Assembly: GCA_030653175.1 (NCBI GenBank) | Contig: JAURZV010000107.1 | Location: 1-42,422, forward strand | DNA: 42,422 bases | DNA from: Methylobacter sp. | GTDB lineage: Bacteria > Pseudomonadota > Gammaproteobacteria > Methylococcales > Methylomonadaceae | Direction: 5' to 3' | Part shown: piece by piece, positions 18,120-25,332 of the stretch | How the letters are laid out: each line of letters opens with the position of its first letter | Numbering within the stretch: the stretch's first letter is position 1 | Made by a program: the position numbers and the translations under genes | Notes under the pieces: model-generated | What the model was told of the DNA's origin: nothing | The model's input: only the letters and a program-made list of their open reading frames with translations | Databases searched by the model: none

Positions 18120-18839
18120 TCAGGCGAATATTTCCGTCAAAAAGTTTTGCATCGCTATCCATGAACGTCTGTCTGCAGCGGGCTGATAGACAGCGCCGAA
18201 TGCCGGATCATTGGCGAGCGGATTGGTGAATCCATGCATGGTATGGCCGTATGTATGCAACTGCCAGTCCGTGCCTGCTTCGGTCATTTCCTGCTCAAAG
18301 GCAAGCACTTGTTCAGTCGGAACCAACGGGTCATCCCGACCATGTAAAGCCAGAATTTTTGCTTTAACAGCATTGCCCTGCGTATTGCCGGGTGCTGCCA
18401 GCAAACCATGAAAACTGACCACACCCTTGATATCAACGCCAGTCCTGGCCAGATCAAGCGAACACAAGCCGCCAAAACAAAATCCGATCGCTGCGATTTT
18501 GCTATCGTCAACCCAGGGCATCAATTTCACAGCGGACAAAGCCGCTTTCATGCGTTTTTGCAGCATTGCCCGATCAGCCATAAAAGGCTGCATGAGCTTC
18601 ATATTTTCTTCCGGACTCGCGCCTAAAACACCTTTGCCATACATATCAACCGCAAAACCGACATAGCCCAAAGCGGCGAGTTTTTTAGCTTTCTCGGCAA
18701 CAAAATCATCCCGACCGGCCCAGGTATGATTGATTAAAACAGTCGGCCTGCGGCCTGAAAGCGCATCATCAAATGCAAAAAAAGCTTCCAGGACCACATC
18801 ACCATCCAGATAAGCTACGGTATTCGATACTATTGCCAT
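18120..18839 (-). CDS. dienelactone hydrolase family protein
   Basis: An alpha/beta hydrolase of the dienelactone hydrolase family, 239 residues. The nucleophile is Cys in GFCFGG (near residue 120), with Asp in LHGRDDPLVP and His in TYGHTMHGFTNP completing the triad. Early conserved segment VLINHTWAGRDDFVAEKAKKLAALGYVGFAVDMYGKG is typical of the subgroup annotated as general dienelactone hydrolases rather than ClcD. No aromatic ring-cleavage genes are near, so a carbohydrate or lactone substrate is as likely; the true substrate is unknown. It is followed closely by, and downstream of, the phosphatase gene (13-base gap). Confidence 0.85.
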   Translation of the reverse strand: MAIVSNTVAYLDGDVVLEAFFAFDDALSGRRPTVLINHTWAGRDDFVAEKAKKLAALGYVGFAVDMYGKGVLGASPEENMKLMQPFMADRAMLQKRMKAALSAVKLMPWVDDSKIAAIGFCFGGLCSLDLARTGVDIKGVVSFHGLLAAPGNTQGNAVKAKILALHGRDDPLVPTEQVLAFEQEMTEAGTDWQLHTYGHTMHGFTNPLANDPAFGAVYQPAADRRSWIAMQNFLTEIFA

Positions 18840-18852
18840 GATGTTATCCTCT

Positions 18853-19338
18853 TTATTTAATGTTGCCTGATTCCCGAAAGGCTTTTAAAAAGCCGATGGA
18901 GGCCTCTTCTATCATATCCAGCACCCGCTCAAAACCGTATGAGCCGCCATAATAAGGGTCAGGCACCTGACGTTCATTTAAATGCGGCGCGTAATCGAGA
19001 AAATATTTGATTTTGTCTTTATATTGCTCGGGACAGGCATTGACCAGTATTGAATAATTATCATCATCCATCGCCAACAAAAAATCGAAATCCTCAAAAT
19101 CCCCGTTAATGACTTTTCTGCCCCGCAAACCGGACAAATCAATGCCCCGCTCAAGAGCTGCCGCTTGTGAACGCAAGTCAGGCGCATTACCGACATGATA
19201 AGCATGAGTACCGGCTGAATCGATAGTAAAATTCGCTTCCAAATTATGATCCCTGACCAGTTTTGTAAAAACGCCTTCAGCCGTGGGTGACCGACAAATA
19301 TTGCCCATACAGACGAAAAGAACCTTTATTTTTTTCAT
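18853..19338 (-). CDS. low-molecular-weight protein tyrosine phosphatase
   Basis: A cytoplasmic phosphatase of the LMW-PTP family, 161 residues. The signature loop VCMGNICRSPTAEG gives nucleophile Cys10 and Arg16; the general-acid motif DPYYGG lies near residue 125. In some bacteria these enzymes control capsule synthesis by dephosphorylating tyrosine kinases, but no kinase or polysaccharide gene is adjacent, so the partner is unknown. ATG at 19338 is the natural start, and the next gene begins 13 bases after its stop, suggesting cotranscription. Confidence 0.9.
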   Translation of the reverse strand: MKKIKVLFVCMGNICRSPTAEGVFTKLVRDHNLEANFTIDSAGTHAYHVGNAPDLRSQAAALERGIDLSGLRGRKVINGDFEDFDFLLAMDDDNYSILVNACPEQYKDKIKYFLDYAPHLNERQVPDPYYGGSYGFERVLDMIEEASIGFLKAFRESGNIK

Positions 19339-19460
19339 ATTGAATAAGACCGATGAGTTAACCGTAATGGCGCATATTGTAACCGCCTGAATCTAAAAAA
19401 TCAGTTAGCGTATCGTATGACGTGGGTATTATTGCCCTTGGGTGCTGACTTAAGCCGTAG

Positions 19461-19820
19461 TCAATCTTTATTGCCATGCCCCACCGTTATCAGCGTTATC
19501 ACCAATAAAATAATAACCAGCACAGGCCAGAAGTAAGGCGCCATGATAAAAATCCCCACCAATGCAACAAACATCGCGAACAGCAACATAAACACGCCGA
19601 CGCCTAAAAACAGCAGCACCATCAGTACGCCGGTGATAATCATGATCAACAAAAATGTGGGGCCGGCGGCAAAGCGAACCAACGGTTCTGCGACCGGTTC
19701 ACCGTTGAGCATAACACTGAGTTGCCCGACGCCGGGATGAAACAAATAGCTCAGAATGGCGATGACTGCGCCGACTGTCAGCACTTTTACGATCAGTTTT
19801 TTATTGTGTTTTTTCTGCAT
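19461..19820 (-). CDS. small hydrophobic membrane protein, unknown
   Basis: A 119-residue protein I do not recognise. A basic start (MQKKHNKKL) is followed by a membrane segment (about residues 10-27), a short soluble stretch (GVGQLSVMLNGEPVAEPLVR), and then a long run of hydrophobic residues from about 50 to 113 that would make two or three more segments; it ends GHGNKD. Phe-Leu-Met-Val-rich text such as FLGVGVFMLLFAMFVALVGIFIM is typical of small inner-membrane proteins. It starts 20 bases after the stop of the HdeD-like gene and is probably in the same transcript. Confidence 0.65.
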   Translation of the reverse strand: MQKKHNKKLIVKVLTVGAVIAILSYLFHPGVGQLSVMLNGEPVAEPLVRFAAGPTFLLIMIITGVLMVLLFLGVGVFMLLFAMFVALVGIFIMAPYFWPVLVIILLVITLITVGHGNKD

Positions 19821-19840
19821 AAGCAATCGCCTTAAAAAAC

Positions 19841-20419
19841 TTAATTCGGCTTATGATGCAGGCTTATTTTAACCAGTGACCAACCCAGAAAAATCATATT
19901 AATACCTAAAAACAAACCTAACAGCCACTGCGCCGATTCAGCCCAACTAATCCAGATGATGAGCGCAAAAACCAAAGCTGTAACGCCGCTGAACATAATC
20001 AACCCCCAATTAGCCAAAGGTCGCATCATCAATGCCAGGGAAATTTTGGCAACACCCTCCAGGGCAAAAAACACTGTCAACAGCATCGTCAGTGTCACTG
20101 CACCGGCAACCGGCTTGATGATAAACAAGTAGCCGATGATAATCTGCAAAATGCCCATGAATAACCACCAGCCAAAGCCCGGCATACTGGAAAACATAAA
20201 GGCCCTGCTAATGTGAACTATCCCGCCAAACAGCAAAATCCAGCCCAAAAATATGACTGTCGCCACCGTAAAAAACTGTGGTATCACTATGGCGCAAAGC
20301 CCAAGGAAAATGAAGAAAATACCTTCTGCTAGAAACAGCCGCCAATGCGTTTGCAAATAATTCTGCATTTGCTGCTGCATATGTTGTATTTCAATATTGA
20401 TGTTGTCTATTTTGTTCAT
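19841..20419 (-). CDS. HdeD family (DUF308) membrane protein
   Basis: A 192-residue integral membrane protein of the HdeD/DUF308 family, with six predicted hydrophobic segments arranged as repeated helix pairs (WRLFLAEGIFFIFLGLCAIVIP, TVATVIFLGWILLFGGIVHI, WWLFMGILQIIIGYLFIIKP, TLTMLLTVFFALEGVAKI, WGLIMFSGVTALVFALIIW, WLLGLFLGINMIFLGWSLV). HdeD in E. coli is linked to acid resistance; the function elsewhere is unclear. The ATG at 20419 has GGAG 7 bases upstream; the longer frame to 20497 is not supported by the family. An amphipathic, Gln-rich N-terminal stretch (IQHMQQQMQNYL) precedes the first helix. Confidence 0.82.
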   Translation of the reverse strand: MNKIDNINIEIQHMQQQMQNYLQTHWRLFLAEGIFFIFLGLCAIVIPQFFTVATVIFLGWILLFGGIVHISRAFMFSSMPGFGWWLFMGILQIIIGYLFIIKPVAGAVTLTMLLTVFFALEGVAKISLALMMRPLANWGLIMFSGVTALVFALIIWISWAESAQWLLGLFLGINMIFLGWSLVKISLHHKPN

Positions 20420-20890
20420 AGTTTTTCTCCTGTCATATTTGAAAAGATACCGGCAGCCTAATCTGTAGACCTTCTTTAAAACCTTAACGATGAGCAATAA
20501 GTCAAAACCATAATCCGGAACGCCGGTTTATCGACCAGCAACCTAATGACAGTATCATGCATCAATATTGATTTGAAATAATAACTATATTTTTTGGTTA
20601 ACTTTTGACCAAAATCCCGGCTGCTTTATTTTTCCGCCGACTCAAAATCAGCTGTCGGGTTGAGCATGTGTTCGCTAAAACTCCAACTCGACTCATGGGT
20701 CTCACCATGGAGCGGTAAAATGCCTTATTAAGAGCTAATTAAATCTATGGTTTGGGATGCTTTTTACCGGCAATACCAGCTTCAAAAAACCTGGAATATC
20801 TTCTTAACCGTCTACTATAGTTACGATACAGCTACGGCAACTAACGTTTCATAAGAGACATTCGGCAATACAGCATCATTTTGGCTTGGC
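20420..20890. other. 471-base non-coding gap
   Basis: No open frame with family similarity. The DNA is AT-rich on the side facing the HdeD-like gene and should hold that gene's promoter on the minus strand, but no clear -35/-10 pair can be chosen. I see no palindromic repeat, terminator or RNA gene. Confidence 0.4.
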
Positions 20891-23092
20891 TTATTTCTGT
20901 TGTTCTGCTGTTTCCCGTAATTTTTGTCGAGTTTGTTCGAACAGTGCGGTTAAGCCTGCGCAGGGGTTTGGTGTATCCAGCGCTTTAAGTAAGGCTGCTG
21001 CCAGGCCAAAATCGGGGTCATTGTTCATGGATTTATTGACGCCGCGTCTTGCAATGCCTGCGGCAATTGCCGCATCCGAACAAGCCAGTTCGATCAGCTT
21101 CGGATGTAGCACGTCAGTACGGTAAGCATCCAGTTGCAACAGATTACGATATTCGCATTGCAGTAAGGTTGGATTGTCGCTGTAGCAACCTGTTTGGCTG
21201 ATCGGTTTTCCTGACGGTAATGCCGTACTGGCAGAGCTCATACGCGTCTGAAATGCGCTGAATTTTTCACTATCCAGTATCGGCTTAAGTGTTGATTCCA
21301 GCTTGCGCTGTTGCTGCTCGTTCCAATCCGATATTAAGCTTTGGGCAATAAATATGCCATCGAGATTGGCTTGTGACCAGTCAACCCCCAGCAATTCCGC
21401 ATCGCGCAATTCTGCACCCTGTAGTCCGGCCAAGGTCAAGTCCGAACCTTGCAGTTTCGCATAGACCAGACTCGCACCTTGAAAATTCGTCTCGCGCAAG
21501 TTCGCACCCTGCAATTTTGCTCCGCGCAGGTCCGCGCCCTGAAGCTTCGCCCCGTTCAGGTCTGCGCCCTGCAAATCCGCTCCGCGTAGATCCGCACTCT
21601 GCAATTTTGTCCAACCTAAGGCAGCGCCCTGCAGATTCGCCCCTCGCAAATCCGCGCCTTGCAGATCAGCCTCGATCAGTCCCGCGCCCTGTAGCTGAGT
21701 CCCACCCAAAATCGCTCCCTGCAATTGTGTTTTGTCCCAACCGACTACGCCTTGCAGCTTTGCTTTTAACAGAATCGCACCCTGCAACTGGACGTGGCGA
21801 AGATCGGCTTTAGGTAACACGGCCCCAAAAAAATTGGCAAAGCGCAGATCGCGATTTTGTAAATTAAGTCCATCGAATTCCTTGAAGGCAGCATCACGTA
21901 CCTGTTTATCAGGATCTATTGCTCGGATCAATAGCGATAAAGACACCTCTTTGGGTACCAGCCTGGCTTCTCTGAGACTTAAGTTACGCGGAAATAAGCC
22001 CAAATTGAACCATGAGCAGGGGCCGAGCATTACCTTAAGAATAGATGCTTCCGACTTTTCAGCCACTGCTAGCGAGGTGCAGGAAACAACATCATACTTA
22101 TGGACGGCAACACTCAGCCATGCCTCAGGTACCCTGCGGATCAACCAATCTTCGAAGTAGTTGGGAGTATCCTCAGACATGCCATGTTGAGATTTGTCTT
22201 TATCCGGAGCGTAATAAGTTTGTACAGTAATACTGCCAGGTATGACTGCGATAATACTGATAAAAACAATCACCGGCACAGATACTAACAAGAACATCAT
22301 GCCCTTAGGTTCAACTCCAGATCGCAACATAGGCCGATGGGCAATTTCACGCGCGGGCAGGTTCGGCCAACGACGTTGAATTGATCGCGTTAACCGGTTC
22401 CATCCATGAGCACTCAAATATCGGAGCCAGGCAGGCCAATAACCAAGCAAGCGAACGCCAAAGTTCCGCCACCATTCCCGTGCTCGATCCTGGGGTGAGG
22501 CGATCAACGGCCACAAGGTAATCAGCATAATTGCATCAATCCAAACCGCGAGGCGTTGCGACCAAGTGATGAATTCGTCGTGAAACGGTAGAAAGCGGAT
22601 TTGTGCTGCCAGCAACATTAATAAAGGCAGGGCGATGACAGTAATGCCAACCACCAACGATAGCAGCCAGCGGATCAGCCAGACTTCAGAGCGTCCTGCT
22701 ATGAGGTGAGTGAAGGGGAAGATGAACAAGCGGTCGCGCACTTGTTGCCCGGCCGGCGTATCAGGAAGGTCGCGGTCCAGATTCCAAAGTTTGCAAGACA
22801 GCAACTCCAATTGCATGAGCAGGTTGAAATGCAGTAGGACTACCATCCACGGCACGAAGCAGTAAAAAGTAGTAAGCGGCAGCTCCACATCCAGGATCGG
22901 CAGTTTGACCGGACTGATGCGCAGCAGGTCATCGTGCGTTGTGCCCCAGACGATGACGCCGAGATACGTGACGAACGCCAAAAATGCGACATGCAGCGCC
23001 GCCACCGACTGAGATGCAGAGTTGGCTGCTTCCAGAAGCTTCTCGATATGCGATGAGAGTTCGTCGTTGATTTTCGGTACCGGATCAGACAT
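20891..23092 (-). CDS. membrane-anchored pentapeptide-repeat protein
   Basis: A 733-residue protein of two parts. Residues 1-295 hold membrane segments near 33-50, 74-97, 138-163, 182-197 and 265-288, with a basic, Trp-rich loop near 200-245. Residues about 406-580 are a pentapeptide-repeat right-handed quadrilateral helix. Its period is strikingly regular: LQGA recurs every ten residues for more than 120 residues (for example ADLQGADLRGANLQGA), so the DNA shows a 30-base tandem pattern near 21,380-21,800. A helical tail (600-733) with several Cys follows. The repeats would form a rod placed by the membrane part. No function is known; it is not a Qnr-type protein, which lacks membrane segments and is about 220 residues. 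It is a single-gene unit. Confidence 0.8.
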   Translation of the reverse strand: MSDPVPKINDELSSHIEKLLEAANSASQSVAALHVAFLAFVTYLGVIVWGTTHDDLLRISPVKLPILDVELPLTTFYCFVPWMVVLLHFNLLMQLELLSCKLWNLDRDLPDTPAGQQVRDRLFIFPFTHLIAGRSEVWLIRWLLSLVVGITVIALPLLMLLAAQIRFLPFHDEFITWSQRLAVWIDAIMLITLWPLIASPQDRAREWWRNFGVRLLGYWPAWLRYLSAHGWNRLTRSIQRRWPNLPAREIAHRPMLRSGVEPKGMMFLLVSVPVIVFISIIAVIPGSITVQTYYAPDKDKSQHGMSEDTPNYFEDWLIRRVPEAWLSVAVHKYDVVSCTSLAVAEKSEASILKVMLGPCSWFNLGLFPRNLSLREARLVPKEVSLSLLIRAIDPDKQVRDAAFKEFDGLNLQNRDLRFANFFGAVLPKADLRHVQLQGAILLKAKLQGVVGWDKTQLQGAILGGTQLQGAGLIEADLQGADLRGANLQGAALGWTKLQSADLRGADLQGADLNGAKLQGADLRGAKLQGANLRETNFQGASLVYAKLQGSDLTLAGLQGAELRDAELLGVDWSQANLDGIFIAQSLISDWNEQQQRKLESTLKPILDSEKFSAFQTRMSSASTALPSGKPISQTGCYSDNPTLLQCEYRNLLQLDAYRTDVLHPKLIELACSDAAIAAGIARRGVNKSMNNDPDFGLAAALLKALDTPNPCAGLTALFEQTRQKLRETAEQQK

Positions 23093-23153
23093 GGCGGTTG
23101 AGCTGGTTATTGGGGATGCTTAATTTTATTTTATGAAGTATAAATTAAATGAG

Positions 23154-23170
23154 GAATTCATTATGAATTC
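23154..23170. promoter_or_regulatory. 17-base palindrome upstream of the pentapeptide-repeat gene
   Basis: GAATTCAT-T-ATGAATTC is a perfect palindrome around one central base, 62 bases upstream of the pentapeptide-repeat gene start in an AT-rich stretch. It could be an operator for that gene, but nothing shows which protein would bind. Confidence 0.3.
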
Positions 23171-23369
23171 AGCGCAGCTATCATTTGTGTAACCTGCAAA
23201 CCTCCTATCAATCAAAACCCTCATTCATTCCAATCGTTTGTGTATTCCATGCCAAAGCCCAAAGCTAAACCGACCGTCTTCTATTGGCCGAACTGTGTGT
23301 CATTCGCGAAATGACCAAGTTTGACTCAAAATCACTCGCTGAATATTTTTTGAGCTTAATAACATTTCC

Positions 23370-23554
23370 TGATTAGCAAGATGCTTCAGCCAGAGACAAA
23401 ATATTCGACATACCAACACAGCCAGCTCCAAAAAATACGCCCCGTAGAGACGCGATTTATCGCGTCTGCTATCCAGTTCGATCAAAAGGGCAACGATTAG
23501 AGACGCGATAAATCGCGTCTCTACGGCTGACCGGCTGAAGCATCTTGCTAATCA
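23370..23554. mobile_element. compound palindromic (MITE-like) element of 185 bp
   Basis: The outer arms TGATTAGCAAGATGCTTCAG+CC (23370-23391) and 23533-23554 are exact 22-base complements. Inside them lies a second perfect pair of 26 bases (23442-23467 and 23501-23526), and each inner arm is itself a hairpin (AGACGCGAT-TT-ATCGCGTCT). There is no transposase. It stands in the 700-base gap between the pentapeptide-repeat gene and the TPR lipoprotein gene; the rest of this gap (23171-23369, 23555-23792) shows no gene I can support. Confidence 0.75.
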
Positions 23555-23792
23555 TGTAACATTTTCAATACGGTAAGATGTTGCTTTAGGACGGATTAAC
23601 GCTAGCAGAATTCCAAAAATGCATTGGTACAACATGGGCGTGATGACACCCTGCTTTGGTATGAGCGACCGTTGGTTCTTGCTGACAAATCGTCTTCGAC
23701 CGAGGGTGTGACCCTATCGAAAATAATTTCTTTTTGTGTGAAAAAATTGCTCGTATCAATAAGCTGATACTGCCGTTTATAGCAAAAACCTA

Positions 23793-24476
23793 TTAAAAAC
23801 TATCAGCCTTTGCCCGCGCTTCTTTTGCTCCTGCAAAATTCTGCTGTATTTCTCTGGCGTGAGCTATCAATAACCAACAGTGTTTTTTCAACGTATTATC
23901 TGTAGAAGCCAATAACGCGGATTTTTTTGCCAGATCTTCCGCTAAACGGGGTTTTGACTGTTGCAACCTTAATAATGCCAACTTATAAAACAAAGTCGCA
24001 TTTCTGGGTTCAATTCTGATGGCTCGTTCAATGGAGGCGGCCGCCGAATCAAGATCACCGGCTTTACTGTTTTGATTGGCCGCTGAAACTAGAGCGCCTA
24101 CTACAGGCGACAACCGAACCGTAGCCTCTATTGGCTGAAACGGCGTTAATTCCGAAGGAGACGGAGGGAGTGGTGATGACGGCTCCAGTGCGTCTAACGT
24201 AGCAGGCCCTGCAGGCGTCGGTTCTGAAAGCGGTAGCTCTGAAGGAGCCAATGGTTCGGACTTTATTGCCGAGAAGTCTTTAAGCGGCTGCGTTTTAACA
24301 ATTTCTTTAGATGCAGAGCCGGGCGACATGGCTTTTTTTTGTGAACCGGGCGAAGGTTTTTGACTCTTCGGTTGGCCGCCGTACACTGGGGCAGGAGGCT
24401 GCGAACCATAGAATTCAGCACAACCGGCGAGAACAGACGGCAGTGTGCAAATTATAACTAATCGTTTAAGTAACAT
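23793..24476 (-). CDS. TPR-containing lipoprotein
   Basis: A 227-residue predicted lipoprotein. The signal peptide MLLKRLVIICTLPSVLAGC has a lipobox LAGC with lipidated Cys19; the residue after it is Ala, so outer-membrane sorting is likely. A Pro/Ser/Glu-rich linker (about 25-115) leads to one or two tetratricopeptide repeats (about 130-220: NQNSKAGDLDSAAASIERAI, NATLFYKLALLRLQQSKPRLAEDLAKKSALL). TPR domains bind partner proteins, often in envelope assembly or secretion. The start codon is 3 bases after the stop of the CheZ-like gene, so the two are surely cotranscribed and may work together. Confidence 0.8.
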   Translation of the reverse strand: MLLKRLVIICTLPSVLAGCAEFYGSQPPAPVYGGQPKSQKPSPGSQKKAMSPGSASKEIVKTQPLKDFSAIKSEPLAPSELPLSEPTPAGPATLDALEPSSPLPPSPSELTPFQPIEATVRLSPVVGALVSAANQNSKAGDLDSAAASIERAIRIEPRNATLFYKLALLRLQQSKPRLAEDLAKKSALLASTDNTLKKHCWLLIAHAREIQQNFAGAKEARAKADSF

Positions 24477-24479
24477 TGT

Positions 24480-25019
24480 TTAAAAAAGCTCTATATTGTC
24501 GGACTGATCTTCTTCCTGGTGCGTATTTTTTATCGCAAGCGCTTCATCCACAGACTTACCTTCTACAATGGCGTCGAACATCAGTTTTTCAGATTCCATC
24601 GTGTATCGGGAACGGATTTGATACTGGAATTGCCGCCATTCAGCCGGGTTATAAAGGCGATTTTGATCTTCCACCAGTTCAGATAAGCCCTTTAGATTTG
24701 AAGTGACGTGCTGCAAACATTGCTGCATTCGATCGTAAAACTGGAAAGCAATAATGGAGGCCTGAATTTTGTCAGTTGTTTCAGAGCAACAAACTATTGC
24801 TTCATCCCTTACTTTACAAGAATCAAGGGAGAGCAGATGCGTATTAATGGCCTGCATATGTTCAACGATGGAAGTAAACGATTCTGTCAGCGTATTGACC
24901 GACAAATCCGCTTCATTCAGCATATCTTCTACTTGAATAGCCGATAAAATGAGCATTTTGGACGTTTCCCTTACTTGGGTCCAATCAAGATCAGGATTGT
25001 ACGAGTTCGAATTAGACAT
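24480..25019 (-). CDS. CheZ-like helical protein, function uncertain
   Basis: A 179-residue soluble, mostly helical protein. I see no full match to a named family. The segment ASIIAFQFYDRMQQCLQHVTSNLKGLSEL (here in parts: FQFYDRMQQ and CLQHV) resembles the F-Q-x-x-D-R-x-x-Q-x-L-x-H-V pattern of CheZ phosphatase and of some chemoreceptor-like proteins; helices before it (residues about 20-75) could pair with it in a four-helix bundle. The C terminus is acidic (HQEEDQSDNIELF), similar in kind to the CheY-binding tail of CheZ. No chemotaxis gene is nearby. It is the first gene of a two-gene unit with the TPR lipoprotein. Confidence 0.55.
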   Translation of the reverse strand: MSNSNSYNPDLDWTQVRETSKMLILSAIQVEDMLNEADLSVNTLTESFTSIVEHMQAINTHLLSLDSCKVRDEAIVCCSETTDKIQASIIAFQFYDRMQQCLQHVTSNLKGLSELVEDQNRLYNPAEWRQFQYQIRSRYTMESEKLMFDAIVEGKSVDEALAIKNTHQEEDQSDNIELF

Positions 25020-25282
25020 GCTTTAATACCAAGTAAAGATTTGTATAAGTATAGGCTGAAAAAGATTGACGCTTTTATATCACTAAGAGAAGCCCACCTT
25101 ATAAACATAAAAATTTGGCGGAATTATAGCAAGTTTAATGCCCTACGGTGCTATTTAAAATAACCTGGAACATCCGGAAGATGATTAAATATACTGATAC
25201 TTCGTTATGTTTACCCTATCCATCATTGCTCTTCGCATGAAAGGGACCTTTGCAGCATTTAAAAATGCGCCTAGGTTTTAAC

Positions 25283-25311
25283 TTGGCAGCCATTTACAAT
25301 AGCTGTACTTT
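25283..25311 (+). promoter_or_regulatory. candidate sigma70 promoter for the copper-protein pair
   Basis: TTGGCA (25283-25288, 5 of 6) and TACTTT (25306-25311, 4 of 6) are 17 bases apart, ending 21 bases before the multicopper oxidase ATG. This is a moderate match in a 313-base gap (25020-25332) that otherwise shows no gene or clear palindrome; no CueR-type or other copper operator was recognised. Confidence 0.4.
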
Positions 25312-25332
25312 GTAGAAATTTTCTGTCGTTAT

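Noticed and set aside
21373-21813. Long plus-strand open frame opposite the pentapeptide repeats
   Set aside because: It arises from the 30-base period of the opposite gene: the translation is a low-complexity Pro/Arg/Ser pattern with no family likeness.
23300-23485. 61-codon minus-strand frame in the pentapeptide-lipoprotein gap
   Set aside because: Much of it lies in the compound palindromic element; no similarity.
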